Shown in pieces: positions 36,308 through 46,055 of a DNA stretch of 64,000 nucleotides. The translations under genes and the position numbers were made by a program. This stretch comes from Frigidibacter sp. ROC022 (GTDB lineage Bacteria; Pseudomonadota; Alphaproteobacteria; Rhodobacterales; Rhodobacteraceae), in contig NZ_JANQDU010000001.1 in NCBI RefSeq assembly GCF_024723735.1, forward strand, positions 930,001 through 994,000, in the 5' to 3' direction. The notes below the pieces were generated by a model. That model did no database searches. It saw only the letters and a program-made list of their open reading frames with translations, and was not told the DNA's origin. Position 1 is the first letter of the stretch. Each line of letters starts with the position of its first letter.

Positions 36308-37633
36308 CTACAGCGCCTCGCCGCGTTCCACCATCGGGCGCACCTTGATCCGGGTGATCCGGTTCGCCTCGCGGGTCAGGACCTCGAAGCGGAACCCGTG
36401 GAACAGGAAGACCTGGCCCTGGGCCGGAATCGCCTGGGCCTCGTGGATCACCAGCCCGGCCACGGTATTGGCCTCGTCATCCGGCAGCGACCAGTCGGTG
36501 GCCCGGTTGAAGTCGCGGATCGTCATGCCGCCGTCGATCGTGACCGAGCCGTCATCGGCCCGTTTCAGCATCGGCGGGGCCTCGACATCGAATTCGTCGG
36601 TGATCTCGCCGACGATCTCTTCCAGGATGTCCTCCAGCGTGATCAGCCCCTGCAGGGTGCCGTATTCGTCCACCACCAGCGCGAAATGACTCTTGCGCTT
36701 CAGGAACTGGCGCATCTGGTCGTCCAGCGTCGTCGTCTCGGGGACGAAATAGGGCTTCGTCGCCACCTCCAGGATGTCGAAGCCTTCGAACATGTCGGCG
36801 TCCGAGGGGGCGTCGCGCCGTTCGGCATACATCGCCCGCAGGAAATCCTTGGCATGGATCACGCCGACGATATTGTCGGGATCGTCGCGGTAGAGCGGCA
36901 GCCGGGTGTGGGACGAGTTCAGGCAGCGTTCCAGCAGTTCCTGCGTCGGCAGGGTGACGTCGAGCATCTCGATCTCCGAGCGGTGCCGCATCACCTCCTC
37001 GACCATACGGTCGCCCAGGTCCAGCGCCCCCAGCAGGCGGTCGCGGTCCTCCTTTTCGACCGCGCCCTCGTGGTGGCCCAGGGTGATGGCGCCGACGATT
37101 TCCTCGCGCACCGCCAGGATCTGGCTGTCGGGATCGGTGCGGACCCCGAAGAGATAGAGCAGCCCGCGCACCAGGAGTCGCACCGCCGAAACCACCGGCG
37201 AGGCGATCAGCACCACCAGCGAGATCGGATAGGCGACCATGGACGAGGCCCGCTCGGGGTTGGTGATCGCATAGGTCTTGGGCAGAACCTCGCCGAAGAT
37301 CAGCACAAGTATGGTCATGCCCAGCGTCGCCAGCGCCACGCCGGATTCGCCGAACAGCCGGGTCAGCAGCGAGGTCGCCAGTGCCGCCGCGAGGATGTTG
37401 ACGATGTTGTTGCCCAACAGGATCGAGCCGATCAGCCGCTCGCTGTCGTCGGTGAGGTCCAGCGCCTTCTTCGCGCCCGCCGACCCCTTGTCGGCCTGAA
37501 TCCGCAGTTTGGCGCGGCTCGACGCCGTAAGCGCGGTCTCGGAACCCGAGAAGAAGGCCGAGGCGAAGAGCAGGATGAAAATGCCTGTAGCGGTTATCCA
37601 GAAGGCGGTATCGAGTATCAGGTCGGCGGGCAT
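36308..37633 (-). CDS. CNNM/CorC-type (HlyC/CorC) transporter-associated protein
   Basis: A 441-residue protein: DUF21/CNNM membrane domain with four helices (about 1-190, beginning with FSGSETALTAS after the first helix), a CBS domain pair (about 205-330) and a C-terminal CorC/HlyC domain (about 350-435). Such proteins are linked to magnesium or cobalt efflux and ion homeostasis. ATG 37633 precedes a good first helix. The gene is transcribed alone or with the upstream MFS gene, 107 bases away on the same strand. Confidence 0.92.
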   Translation of the reverse strand: MPADLILDTAFWITATGIFILLFASAFFSGSETALTASSRAKLRIQADKGSAGAKKALDLTDDSERLIGSILLGNNIVNILAAALATSLLTRLFGESGVALATLGMTILVLIFGEVLPKTYAITNPERASSMVAYPISLVVLIASPVVSAVRLLVRGLLYLFGVRTDPDSQILAVREEIVGAITLGHHEGAVEKEDRDRLLGALDLGDRMVEEVMRHRSEIEMLDVTLPTQELLERCLNSSHTRLPLYRDDPDNIVGVIHAKDFLRAMYAERRDAPSDADMFEGFDILEVATKPYFVPETTTLDDQMRQFLKRKSHFALVVDEYGTLQGLITLEDILEEIVGEITDEFDVEAPPMLKRADDGSVTIDGGMTIRDFNRATDWSLPDDEANTVAGLVIHEAQAIPAQGQVFLFHGFRFEVLTREANRITRIKVRPMVERGEAL

Positions 37634-37740
37634 GGCTGTATCCTTGACATCGCCGCCTTATCCATTGTTGCGGGCCGCCGATCAAGTGTGGCCGCCGGGG
37701 TGCCGGGCCGGTCAGGCCGGCGCAGCCTGGCCCGCGTCCG

Positions 37741-39060
37741 TCACAGCGGGCTGGCCGGGGCAGAAAGCGATTGCGGCTGCTCGGGACCCTCGGCCATCGG
37801 CGCGGTCTCGTCGGTGCCGTCCAGCCGGTCGGCATTGCGCAGCGCCGGGAACAGCCGTGCCCAGGTGCCGGTGACGACCAGGGTGCCGATGCCGCCGAAG
37901 ATCGCCGCCCCGACCGGCCCGATCAGCCGCGCCACGACACCGCTCTCGAACTCGCCCAGTTCGTTCGAACCCGAGATGAACAGCCCCGAGACCGAAGAAA
38001 CCCGGCCGCGCATGTGGTCGGGCGTCACCACCTGCACCAGGGTCTGGCGCACGAAGACCGAGATCATGTCGGCGGCGCCCAGGCAGGCCAGCGCGGCCAG
38101 CGACAGCCACATGTTCTTCGACACCGCGAAGACCAGGGTCGAAAGGCCGAAACCGGCGACGCCCCAGAACATCTTGATCCCGGCCCGGCGCCGGATCGGC
38201 CGCCAGCTGAGCCAGGCCGCGACCAGTGCCGCGCCGATGGCGGGACCCGATCGCAGGATGCCGAAGCCGGTCGGCCCGACATGCAGCACGTCATTGGCGA
38301 AGGCCGGCAACAGCGCCGTCGCCCCGCCCAGCAGCACCGCGAAGAGGTCCAGCGAGATCGCGCCGAGGATGATCTTGTTGCCCCAGACGTAGTTCAGCCC
38401 TTCGAGGATCTGGGCGATGCGGCTGCCGTGCTGGCGGCGGGGCATGGTATTGGCGCGGATGAACAGCAGCGTGACGATGCAGAGGCCGTAGAGCAGCGCC
38501 GAGACCATGTAGCCGGCCGCCGGCGAGACCGCGACCAGCAGCCCGCCGATCCAGGGGCCGGTGATCACCGCCGCCTGCCAGCTGAGCGACTTGAAGGAAA
38601 TCGCCTGCGCCATCTCCGACAGCGGCACAAGCATCGGCACAAGCGCCGAGGAGGCCGGCCCCAGATAGGCCCGCGCGGCGCCGAAGACGGCGGCAATGGC
38701 AAAGATCAGCACGATGCCATTGGCCGGATGCAGGGTCACCGCCACCAGGCCGAGGGCGCAGAGGAACTCCACGCCCAGCGAGATCAGCACGATCTTGCGC
38801 CGGTCGTGCCGGTCGGCGGTCGAGCCTCCGGGCAGGGCGAGGAAGAACAGCGGCAGGAAGATCGCCAGACCGATCATCCCGACCAGCAGCGAGCTTTCGG
38901 CCACGCTGCGGGTCTGCCGCGCCAAGGTGTAGACCTGCCAGCCCAGCGTCACCGCCTGAATCTGCACCGCGATATTGGCCATCAGCATCCCGCCCCAGAA
39001 AAGCGTGAAGTCGCGATGGCGGAACAGGAACGGGCGCTGGTGGCCTGCGGTCTGGCTCAT
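37741..39060 (-). CDS. MFS transporter, EntS-like
   Basis: A 439-residue carrier with about 12 helices. The loop after helix 2 reads GGSTADRHDRRK, a version of MFS motif A, and the N-terminus RHRDFTLFWGGMLMANIA is typical of the EntS/MFS_3 group of exporters. The frame extends to 39105; ATG 39060 (MSQTAGHQRPF) was preferred because it starts the family homology. The acidic C-terminal tail is not conserved. The substrate is unknown; a siderophore role is not supported by any neighbouring gene. Confidence 0.9.
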   Translation of the reverse strand: MSQTAGHQRPFLFRHRDFTLFWGGMLMANIAVQIQAVTLGWQVYTLARQTRSVAESSLLVGMIGLAIFLPLFFLALPGGSTADRHDRRKIVLISLGVEFLCALGLVAVTLHPANGIVLIFAIAAVFGAARAYLGPASSALVPMLVPLSEMAQAISFKSLSWQAAVITGPWIGGLLVAVSPAAGYMVSALLYGLCIVTLLFIRANTMPRRQHGSRIAQILEGLNYVWGNKIILGAISLDLFAVLLGGATALLPAFANDVLHVGPTGFGILRSGPAIGAALVAAWLSWRPIRRRAGIKMFWGVAGFGLSTLVFAVSKNMWLSLAALACLGAADMISVFVRQTLVQVVTPDHMRGRVSSVSGLFISGSNELGEFESGVVARLIGPVGAAIFGGIGTLVVTGTWARLFPALRNADRLDGTDETAPMAEGPEQPQSLSAPASPL

Positions 39061-39213
39061 GACAAGGGATCCGGGGCGCTGGACGCGCCGCCGCCCAATA
39101 TGCACTTGACGAAGGGGAAGGCCAGAGGGGTCGGATCAGAAAGACCGGACCTGCGTCCGGTTCTCGCCTTCCTCGTGCCGCCTTGCGTGGCCCGGGGTGC
39201 CCCGGGGCCGGGC

Positions 39214-40770
39214 TCACTCCATTTCGATGGTGCCCGGCGGCTTCGAGGTCACGTCATACATGACCCGGTTGATGCCCTGCACCTCGTTGATGATCCGGGT
39301 CGAGGTCTCGGCCAGGAAGTCATGGCTGAACGGGTAGCTGTCGGCGGTCATGCCATCGACACTGGTCACCGCGCGCAGCGCCAACGCGAAGTCATAGGTG
39401 CGGTGATCGCCCATCACCCCGACGGTCCTCACCGGCAGGATCGCCGCGAAGGCCTGCCAGATCTCGTCGTAGAGCCCGTGCTTGCGGATCTGGTCGATGT
39501 AGATCGCGTCGGCCTTGCGCAGGATGTCGAGCTTCTCGCGGGTGATCTCGCCCGGGCAGCGGATCGCCAGGCCGGGGCCGGGGAAGGGGTGGCGGCCGAT
39601 GAAACTGTCGGGCAGGCCCAGTTCGCGGCCCAGGGCCCGGACCTCGTCCTTGAACAGTTCGCGCAGCGGTTCGACCAGCTTCATGCCCATCTTCTCGGGC
39701 AGCCCGCCGACATTGTGGTGCGACTTGATGGTGACGCTCGGCCCGCCCGAGAAGCTGACGCTCTCGATCACGTCCGGGTAGAGCGTGCCCTGCGCCAGGA
39801 ATTCGGCGCCGCCGACCTCTCCGGCGTGTTTCTGGAACACGTCGATGAACAGCCGCCCGATGATCTTGCGCTTTGTCTCGGGGTCCGAGACGCCGTCAAG
39901 CTCGCCCAGGAACAGCTCGGCCTCGTCGGCATGAATCAGCGGGATGTTGTAGGTGTCGCGGAACATCGACACGACTTCCTCGGCCTCGTTCAGTCGCAGC
40001 AGCCCGTGATCGACGAAGACGCAGGTCAGCTGATCGCCGATCGCCTCGTGGATCAGCACCGCCGCGACCGAGGAATCGACCCCGCCCGACAGCCCGCAGA
40101 TCACCTTCGCATCGCCGACCTGTTCGCGGATCCGGCGGATCGCCTCGTCCTTGTAGGCGCCCATCGTCCAGTCGCCGGTGAATCCCGCCAGCTTGACGAA
40201 ATTCTCGTAGAGCAAGGCGCCGCGTGGGGTGTGATGCACCTCGGGGTGAAACTGGACAGCATAGAAATGCCGGTCCGGATCGGCTGTCACCGCGAAGGGG
40301 GCATTGGGCGAGGTGCCATAGACCTTGAAGCCCGGCGCGATGGCCGAGACATGGTCGCCGTGGCTCATCCAGACCCGCTCGCGCCCTTCCTCGAACCAGC
40401 CGTCCAGAAGCGGCAGCTTCTCGTCGGTGGGGGTGACCCAGGCGCGGCCGAACTCGGCAGTGTCGTGGCCCCGATCGACCTTGCCGCCCAGCAGATGCAT
40501 CATCAACTGCTGGCCGTAGCAGATGCCCAGGATCGGCACCCCCATGTCGAAGACCGACATCGGCACCGAGGGTGCGCCTTCGGCAAAGACCGAGGACGGC
40601 CCGCCCGAGAAGATCACCGCCTTGGGGGCGAAGGACTCGAGAAAGGACTCGGTGACTTTCTGGTAGGGATGGATTTCGCAATAGACGTTCAGCTCGCGCA
40701 GACGGCGCGCGATCAATTGCGTCACCTGGGAGCCGTAGTCGATGATGAGAAGGCGCTGATGCTGGGTCAT
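39214..40770 (-). CDS. guaA: GMP synthase (glutamine-hydrolysing)
   Basis: A 518-residue enzyme that aminates XMP to GMP. The N-terminal class I glutaminase domain has its nucleophilic cysteine in GICYGQQ and the H/E pair in [10 protein letters not shown]. The ATP-pyrophosphatase domain has the P-loop SGGVDSSV, and the C-terminal dimerization domain ends in [11 protein letters not shown], the canonical C-terminus. ATG 40770 ([15 protein letters not shown]) is the usual start; ATG 40791 in frame is an alternative. It is not adjacent to guaB here. Confidence 0.97.
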   Translation of the reverse strand: MTQHQRLLIIDYGSQVTQLIARRLRELNVYCEIHPYQKVTESFLESFAPKAVIFSGGPSSVFAEGAPSVPMSVFDMGVPILGICYGQQLMMHLLGGKVDRGHDTAEFGRAWVTPTDEKLPLLDGWFEEGRERVWMSHGDHVSAIAPGFKVYGTSPNAPFAVTADPDRHFYAVQFHPEVHHTPRGALLYENFVKLAGFTGDWTMGAYKDEAIRRIREQVGDAKVICGLSGGVDSSVAAVLIHEAIGDQLTCVFVDHGLLRLNEAEEVVSMFRDTYNIPLIHADEAELFLGELDGVSDPETKRKIIGRLFIDVFQKHAGEVGGAEFLAQGTLYPDVIESVSFSGGPSVTIKSHHNVGGLPEKMGMKLVEPLRELFKDEVRALGRELGLPDSFIGRHPFPGPGLAIRCPGEITREKLDILRKADAIYIDQIRKHGLYDEIWQAFAAILPVRTVGVMGDHRTYDFALALRAVTSVDGMTADSYPFSHDFLAETSTRIINEVQGINRVMYDVTSKPPGTIEME

Positions 40771-40949
40771 GGCCACGCCATAGTTTGCCACCGGTTCCGA
40801 GGCAAGCGGTTCGGTGCGAGGCCGCCCCGGGCCGGCTGGCGTGGCGCGAAAAATCCTCCCCGAACCCTAAGAACCGCGCCGTCGGCGCCCTATGTCCAGT
40901 GTGAGGGTCGGACCTGCGGCCTTCGCAGACGCAAAGGAGACGTGTTTTG

Positions 40950-41765
40950 GTGGACCATATTCTCGCAGCTTCCGACCTGTCAGCCCGATCCGAACGCGCG
41001 CTGCGGCGGGCATTCCGGCTGGCAGAAAAGCATGACGCCAAGCTGACCGTGCTGTCGGTGGTCGACGAGGACCTGCCGGGGGCAATGGCGCAGAAGTTTC
41101 TCGGCGACACGCGCGAGGCGCTGGAACAGCTCTGCGGCTCGATCTCGGACCACCCCTGCACGATCGACGTGGACATCGCCGACCCGGCCGCCGGTGTCCT
41201 GCAACATCTGGAACAGAGCGGCGCCGACCTTCTGGTGCTGGGCACGCATCGGCCGCGGTTGCAGCTGTTCGCCGGTTCGACGATGGAGCGGATCGTGCGC
41301 GACAGCAAGGGGCCGGTCCTGCTGGTTCACGATCCGGCGGATCACGCCTATCAGAGCATCCTCGCCGGCATCGACATGTCGCCGCCCTGCGGCGCGGCGC
41401 TGCGGGCTGCCCTCCGTCTTGCCCCCGAAGCCGAGGTCACGACCTTCCATGCGGTTCACGTCCCGTACCGGGGATTCCTGATGCCGCAGGGCAGCAGCGC
41501 CGCCGAGGCGCCGATGATCGAAGAGGCGACGCGGGCGCTGGACGCCTTCTGGGCCGCGCATGACCTGCCCGAAAGCTGCGCCAGGCCGACCCCGGTCGTG
41601 GCCGGGCGGCGGGAATTGCTGAGCCGGAAGCTGATCGAGGTCGAACCCGACCTGCTGGTTCTCGGCGCGCATGGCCGGGGGCTTCTGATGCCCTCGCATC
41701 TGGGCAGCTTCACGCTGGAAATCCTGCGCACGCCGCCCTGCGATATCCTGGTCGTCAGAAGCTAG
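40950..41765 (+). CDS. Tandem-domain universal stress protein
   Basis: About 271 residues with two Usp domains: about 1-130, beginning with DHILAASDLSARSERALRRA and ending VLLVHD, and about 132-271, beginning with YQSILAGIDMS and ending DILVVRS. The second domain carries a G-x2-G-type nucleotide-binding loop (GAHGRGLL), and the first has a variant (GTHRPRL), so they may differ in ATP binding. GTG 40950 was chosen; TTG 40947 next to it is equally near the AAGGAGA ribosome-binding site. It is divergent from guaA. The role in stress tolerance is inferred from the family. Confidence 0.88.
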   Translation: MDHILAASDLSARSERALRRAFRLAEKHDAKLTVLSVVDEDLPGAMAQKFLGDTREALEQLCGSISDHPCTIDVDIADPAAGVLQHLEQSGADLLVLGTHRPRLQLFAGSTMERIVRDSKGPVLLVHDPADHAYQSILAGIDMSPPCGAALRAALRLAPEAEVTTFHAVHVPYRGFLMPQGSSAAEAPMIEEATRALDAFWAAHDLPESCARPTPVVAGRRELLSRKLIEVEPDLLVLGAHGRGLLMPSHLGSFTLEILRTPPCDILVVRS

Positions 41766-41884
41766 GCCGGGCCTCCCGCCGCGGACCGGTCGGGGATGTC
41801 GCAATTCGTCCTGGAAAGCCGCAATAGGCTCATCCGGTTGCGGTTCCAAAGGCTATCACCCGGATAACGATCGGGAGATTGGCG

Positions 41885-43429
41885 ATGACGGATGTCGGGA
41901 CGGGACGGCGGGCGCGGGGCGGTGGCGGCGCGGCGCGGCGGGCGGAACGCACCGCGGTGCGGATCGAGACCGCGCGCTTCATCGAGCGCAACATTCCGAA
42001 TTTCGAGATCCTCGATACCGAGGCGCTCGAAACCATCGAATGGAATGCCGACACGGTGCTGGAGGAGATCGGGGTCCGCTTCCCCGAACAGCCCGAGGCG
42101 CTGGCCCGCTGGAAGGACGCGGGGGCCGATGTGTCGGGCGACCTGGTCCGGATTCCGCGCGGCCTGGCCCGCGAGCTGTGCAAGACAGCCCCCGCGACGA
42201 TCACCCAGCACGCCCGCAATCCCGAAAAGACCGTCGAGATCGGCGGCAGGTCGCTGGTTCTCGCCCCGGTCTACGGCCCGCCCTTCGTGCGCGATGCCGA
42301 AGGCGGGCGGCGCTATGCGACCCTGGCGGATTTCCAGAACTTCGTGAAGCTCGGGCAGATGTCGAAATGGCTGCACCATTCCGGCGGCACGGTGTGCGAG
42401 CCGACCGACGTGCCGGTGAACAAGCGCCATCTGGACATGCTGCTGGCGCATATGACGCTCAGCGACAAGCCCTACATGGGTTCGGTCACCGAGCCCAGCC
42501 GGGCGGTGGATTCGGTCGAGATGTCGAAGATCCTCTTCGGCGCCGATTTCGTCGAGGCCAACACGGTGATCACCTCGCTGATCAACATCAACTCGCCGCT
42601 GACCTTCGACGGGCTGATGATGGGCGCGATGGAGGTCTATGCAAGGGCCAATCAGGCCAGCATCATCTCTCCCTTCATCGTCGGCGGAGCGATGGCGCCC
42701 TGCACGGTGGCGGGAACCCTGACCCAGGTGTTGGCCGAGGTGCTGGCCGGCGTCGCCTACAGCCAGCTGGTCCGCAAGGGTGCGCCGGTGATCTTCGGTG
42801 CCTTCGTGACCTCGATCGACATGAATTCGGGTGCGCCGACCTTCGGCACCCCCGAGGCCGGCCTGATCACCTATGGCGCCGGTCAGCTGGCGCGGCGGAT
42901 GAACCTGCCCTATCGCTCGGCGGGGTCGTTCTGCGGCTCGAAGCTTCCCGACGCACAGGCCGCCTACGAGACCGCCAACAGTCTCAACATGGGGCTGCTG
43001 GCCGGGGTCAACTTCATGCTGCATGCCTGCGGCTGGCTGGAAGGCGGGCTGGTCAGCTCGTTCGAGAAATTCGTGCTCGACGCCGATCAGCTGGGCATCC
43101 TGCACAGTCTGGCCAAGGGCATCGACATGTCCGAGAACGGCCAGGCCATGGCGGCATTGCGCGAGGTCGGGCCGGGCGGGCATTACCTGGGCTGCCAGCA
43201 CACCCAGGACAATTTCAAATCGGCCTTCTGGCGCACCGATGTGCTGGATTACAAACCCTTCGAGACCTGGTCCGAAGAGGGCGCCCGCGACACGGCGCAG
43301 CTGGCGACGGCGCGGGTCCGGAAGCTGCTGGGCGACTATCAGGCCCCGGCTCTGGACCCCGGCATTGCCGAGGCGCTGAACGCCTATGTGGCGCAGAAGA
43401 AGGCCTCGATGCCGGACGCCTTCATCTAG
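41885..43429 (+). CDS. MttB-superfamily (trimethylamine methyltransferase-like) protein, non-pyrrolysine
   Basis: A 514-residue TIM-barrel methyltransferase of the MttB family, recognizable from LDTEALETIEWNADTVLEEIG near the N-terminus and the glycine-rich core segments FIVGGAMAPCTVAGTLTQ and FGTPEAGLITYGAGQLAR. The frame has no internal amber codon, so it is a non-pyrrolysine member. Characterized members demethylate glycine betaine or related quaternary amines onto a corrinoid protein. No corrinoid protein, reactivase or second methyltransferase gene is adjacent. ATG 41885 follows GGGAGA; TTG 41879 is an in-frame alternative. The 3' end overlaps the convergent DUF6477 gene by 8 bases. Confidence 0.9.
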   Translation: MTDVGTGRRARGGGGAARRAERTAVRIETARFIERNIPNFEILDTEALETIEWNADTVLEEIGVRFPEQPEALARWKDAGADVSGDLVRIPRGLARELCKTAPATITQHARNPEKTVEIGGRSLVLAPVYGPPFVRDAEGGRRYATLADFQNFVKLGQMSKWLHHSGGTVCEPTDVPVNKRHLDMLLAHMTLSDKPYMGSVTEPSRAVDSVEMSKILFGADFVEANTVITSLININSPLTFDGLMMGAMEVYARANQASIISPFIVGGAMAPCTVAGTLTQVLAEVLAGVAYSQLVRKGAPVIFGAFVTSIDMNSGAPTFGTPEAGLITYGAGQLARRMNLPYRSAGSFCGSKLPDAQAAYETANSLNMGLLAGVNFMLHACGWLEGGLVSSFEKFVLDADQLGILHSLAKGIDMSENGQAMAALREVGPGGHYLGCQHTQDNFKSAFWRTDVLDYKPFETWSEEGARDTAQLATARVRKLLGDYQAPALDPGIAEALNAYVAQKKASMPDAFI

Positions 43430-43715
43430 CACCGCTTCGCGCTCTTTCGAGCAGGCGGCTCTCGCCCAGCAGCGCAATCATCAGCGTGACATGGCGGGTC
43501 AGCGAATAGCCCGCATCGCCGGCCTGGCGTCGCTGTTCGGCCCTGGCTTCGGCATCGAGCAGGTGCCGCACCGCAACCTCCGGCGTCGGCAGTCGATCCT
43601 GCATCAAGCGGCGCAGGTCGCGGTTGCGGTTGTAATCGGCCAGCCCGGCCCGCGCCGCGCGGATCAGAAGGCTGGGCCGGCGAAGCGATTCGACATGCGT
43701 GCTGAGGTCTTGCAT
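43422..43715 (-). CDS. DUF6477 family protein
   Basis: A 97-residue soluble helical protein. The pattern LRRPSLLIRAARAGLADYNR, then E-x3-E-x2-R and RHVTLMIALLGESRLL matches a small family I associate with Rhodobacterales (DUF6477), of unknown function. The start ATG 43715 is followed by a normal family N-terminus (MQDLSTHVESLRRP), with a GGAG motif about 7 bases upstream. It is convergent with the methyltransferase gene and divergent from the DUF6456 gene across an A/T-rich 221-base region. Confidence 0.8.
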   Translation of the reverse strand: MQDLSTHVESLRRPSLLIRAARAGLADYNRNRDLRRLMQDRLPTPEVAVRHLLDAEARAEQRRQAGDAGYSLTRHVTLMIALLGESRLLERARSGAR

Positions 43716-43849
43716 CGGTCTGCTCCCGGAGGTTTTCCGGCCCCGTCATAAACAACCAATGCTTGTGTTGCGGATTGGGGCGACCTTCCGCACCAATCGT
43801 TAGAGAACCCTTTAGATATTGATAGCAATTGATGAAGAAGTTCGATCGT

Positions 43850-43864
43850 TTAACCATTAGGTAA
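43850..43864 (+). promoter_or_regulatory. CtrA-like half-site pair upstream of the DUF6456 gene
   Basis: TTAA-CCATTAG-GTAA at 43850-43864 matches the alphaproteobacterial CtrA box TTAA-N7-TTAA with one mismatch. It lies in an unusually A/T-rich region (about 43760-43885) between two divergent genes, 72 bases before the start at 43937. Confidence 0.35.
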
Positions 43865-43936
43865 GAAATTCAACTCATGGTTGTTCGCGCTTGCAGGGCT
43901 CGCGGCCCATTCCGGGCGGCAAGGTGGGGCGACGGC

Positions 43937-45061
43937 ATGACACAGGATGATCTGGACCGACCCGGTCCGATGCCGGACTGGGTGCCGGCAGCGGCGCGGA
44001 ATTATCTGTCACATACCGAATCCGGGCGCTCGATCCGGGCCCTGGCGCGGGACAACGGCGTTCATGCCTCGACGATCCTGCGTCAGGTGCGCCGGATCGA
44101 GACCCGCCGCGACGACCCGCTTGTCGATGCCGCGATCCTGGCCCTGGCGCGTGCCGGTGCCGCCAGCTTTCCCGAGACGACCAGAGAGGCTCCCATGGCA
44201 AAGACCCAACAGCCGGGCCCGGCCGGGCGGGCGACGGGGGATGACGATCCGGACCGCGAGGCGCTGGCCGTCCTGCGGCGGCTGCTGGAGCCGGGTGCGG
44301 TGCTGGCCGTGGCGCCCGAGATGGAGAAGGCGGTGGTGGTCCGCGACACGGCCGACGGGCGCACGCTGCGCACCGCTGTCATCGAGCGTCGGCAGGCCGA
44401 GGCCATGGCGCTGCGAGAATGGATCGCGCCGGCTTCGGTCAAGGGGCGGGTCCGGCGCTATCGGATCAGTTCGGCGGAACGCTCGGCGCTGAAGACCATG
44501 CTGGCCCGGGAAGAGAACGCCCGCGCCGGATTTGCCGAGGCGCAGGAGCGGTTCGACGGGGCCGCGGCTGCCGCGAACGGGGTGCGGGCCAGGGCGATGC
44601 CGCGCCGTGGCGCGGGGCGCTATCAGGCCGCCGAAAGCCCGGTGGCGGCCCTGGCCCGCCGCCGCGATCGCGACGGGGCGCCGTTTCTGGCCCCCGAACT
44701 GCTGGCCGCCGCCGAACGCCTGCGCGAGGATTTCGAACTGTCGCAACTCGGCCCGAGGGTCGCGCAGAACTGGGAGGGCATTCTGACCGGCGGCGTCGAG
44801 ACCTCGGCGGCGGCAGGGGCGGGACCCTCGTACGGGCCGGAGGCCGCACGCCAGCGGGTCGCGGCCGCGCTCGGCGACCTCGGCCCGGGGCTGGGCGACA
44901 TCGCGCTGCGCTGCTGCTGCCATCTGGAAGGGCTGGAGGCGGCCGAGCGGCGGCTGGGCTGGTCGTCACGCTCGGCCAAGATCGTGCTGCGCATCGCCCT
45001 GCACCGGCTGCGGCGGCATTACGAGGCCAACGGGGGCCTGCACGATGTGCTGATCGGCTAG
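43937..45061 (+). CDS. DUF6456 domain protein with N-terminal helix-turn-helix
   Basis: A 374-residue protein. The N-terminus (about 10-60) holds a homeodomain/transposase-like helix-turn-helix, SIRALARDNGVHASTILRQ. The C-terminal part (about 210-374) matches the DUF6456 family and ends in a second DNA-binding-like segment, AAERRLGWSSRSAKIVLRIAL. The middle is Arg/Ala-rich. It is probably a DNA-binding regulator. ATG 43937 was preferred over ATG 43877 because family similarity begins there. A CtrA-like site upstream suggests a possible cell-cycle or motility link, which is an inference. Confidence 0.85.
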   Translation: MTQDDLDRPGPMPDWVPAAARNYLSHTESGRSIRALARDNGVHASTILRQVRRIETRRDDPLVDAAILALARAGAASFPETTREAPMAKTQQPGPAGRATGDDDPDREALAVLRRLLEPGAVLAVAPEMEKAVVVRDTADGRTLRTAVIERRQAEAMALREWIAPASVKGRVRRYRISSAERSALKTMLAREENARAGFAEAQERFDGAAAAANGVRARAMPRRGAGRYQAAESPVAALARRRDRDGAPFLAPELLAAAERLREDFELSQLGPRVAQNWEGILTGGVETSAAAGAGPSYGPEAARQRVAAALGDLGPGLGDIALRCCCHLEGLEAAERRLGWSSRSAKIVLRIALHRLRRHYEANGGLHDVLIG

Positions 45062-45073
45062 GTCGGCCGGCGC

Positions 45074-45982
45074 TCAGAGCTTCTTGAGCACCGATTCCAA
45101 CTTGGCCAGCGTCGCCTTGCCGCCGCGCGCCGCGCGCGAGGCCTGGTCCTGGGTGCTGATGATCAGCGAGCCATGCGGCGCGCGCCGGATCGCGTCCTTG
45201 GCCGATTTGCAGCTCTTTTCCAGATCTCCGGCAATCTCGGACAACTCGTCCAGCGCCTTCTGGGCAGAGTCCATCGCCTCTTCCGCCTTCGACTTGGCCC
45301 CGCTCTTCAGTGCCACCGCGCAGTCCTTCATCGCCGCCTTCAGCGCCTTGTCCTGGGTCTTGACCGCCTTGATGATCTTGTCGAACGGTCCCTTTTCCAG
45401 CTCTTTCGGCAAGGGCTGCTTGGGCTTGCGCGGCATGGTCGCCGCCTTCTTGATCAGCGCGGTGAGATTGGCGTCGATGTTCTTGCTCATCTCCAGCGCA
45501 TCCTTGGGCGCTGCCTTGAAGGCCGCTGCCGCGCCTTTCAGGTCATTCAGCCGCGCGGTCATCGCCTTGAGCAGCGCGTCGTGGTCCTTCTTCAGCGCCG
45601 GGGCGGGCTTCTTGCCGACCTTCTTCTCCATCTCGGCCATCAGCCGCTGCAGCTTGTCCAGCGTGGCTGCGGCCTGTTCGGAGAATTTCTTGAGCCCGGC
45701 GGTCTCGTCGTCGAGATCCTCGAACGAGCGCTTGTAGGTCTTGAGCGCCCTGGCAACATCGCTGTCCTTGATGTAGTCGGCCAGCTTGCTGCCCTTGAAC
45801 CCATCGTCCTGGGCATATCCAACCGCTTCGGCGAAGTTCTCGCCACAGCCTTTGACCCGCATGACATAGGTCTTGATGGTGTTGACCTTGTAGTCGCCTT
45901 CCTTCTTGGTGAAGGCATGCAGGTCCTTTGTCATCGCCTTGAATTTCTTTTCGAAATCGGCAAGTTCCTTTGCGATCGCCAT
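45074..45982 (-). CDS. Lys/Ala-rich helical protein B, unknown function, paralogue of the upstream gene
   Basis: A 302-residue protein with no signal peptide and no hydrophobic segment, predicted almost all helical with heptad-like stretches. It is rich in Lys, Ala and Asp, with scattered single cysteines (KGCGEN, KDCAVA, KSCKSA). It is a paralogue of the gene at 46056-46970: both start AKE[LI]A-x-FE and share F-K/T-G-[SN]-K-[LF]-AD[YF] followed by a K-x-Y segment near residues 70-90. ATG 45982 was chosen because it aligns with the paralogue start. I do not recognize the family. It could be a structural or sequestering protein. Confidence 0.75.
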   Translation of the reverse strand: MAIAKELADFEKKFKAMTKDLHAFTKKEGDYKVNTIKTYVMRVKGCGENFAEAVGYAQDDGFKGSKLADYIKDSDVARALKTYKRSFEDLDDETAGLKKFSEQAAATLDKLQRLMAEMEKKVGKKPAPALKKDHDALLKAMTARLNDLKGAAAAFKAAPKDALEMSKNIDANLTALIKKAATMPRKPKQPLPKELEKGPFDKIIKAVKTQDKALKAAMKDCAVALKSGAKSKAEEAMDSAQKALDELSEIAGDLEKSCKSAKDAIRRAPHGSLIISTQDQASRAARGGKATLAKLESVLKKL

Positions 45983-46055
45983 GCTGTGTATTCCCTGTTG
46001 AAGCCAGATGTTCCGGGCGTCCCGGGCCCCGGCGCTGCCGTTGCCCGGGGTCGGT

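Noticed and set aside
37771-41046. 1091-codon plus-strand frame opposite the MFS and guaA genes
   Set aside because: It is an antisense shadow; guaA and the carrier are unambiguous on the minus strand.
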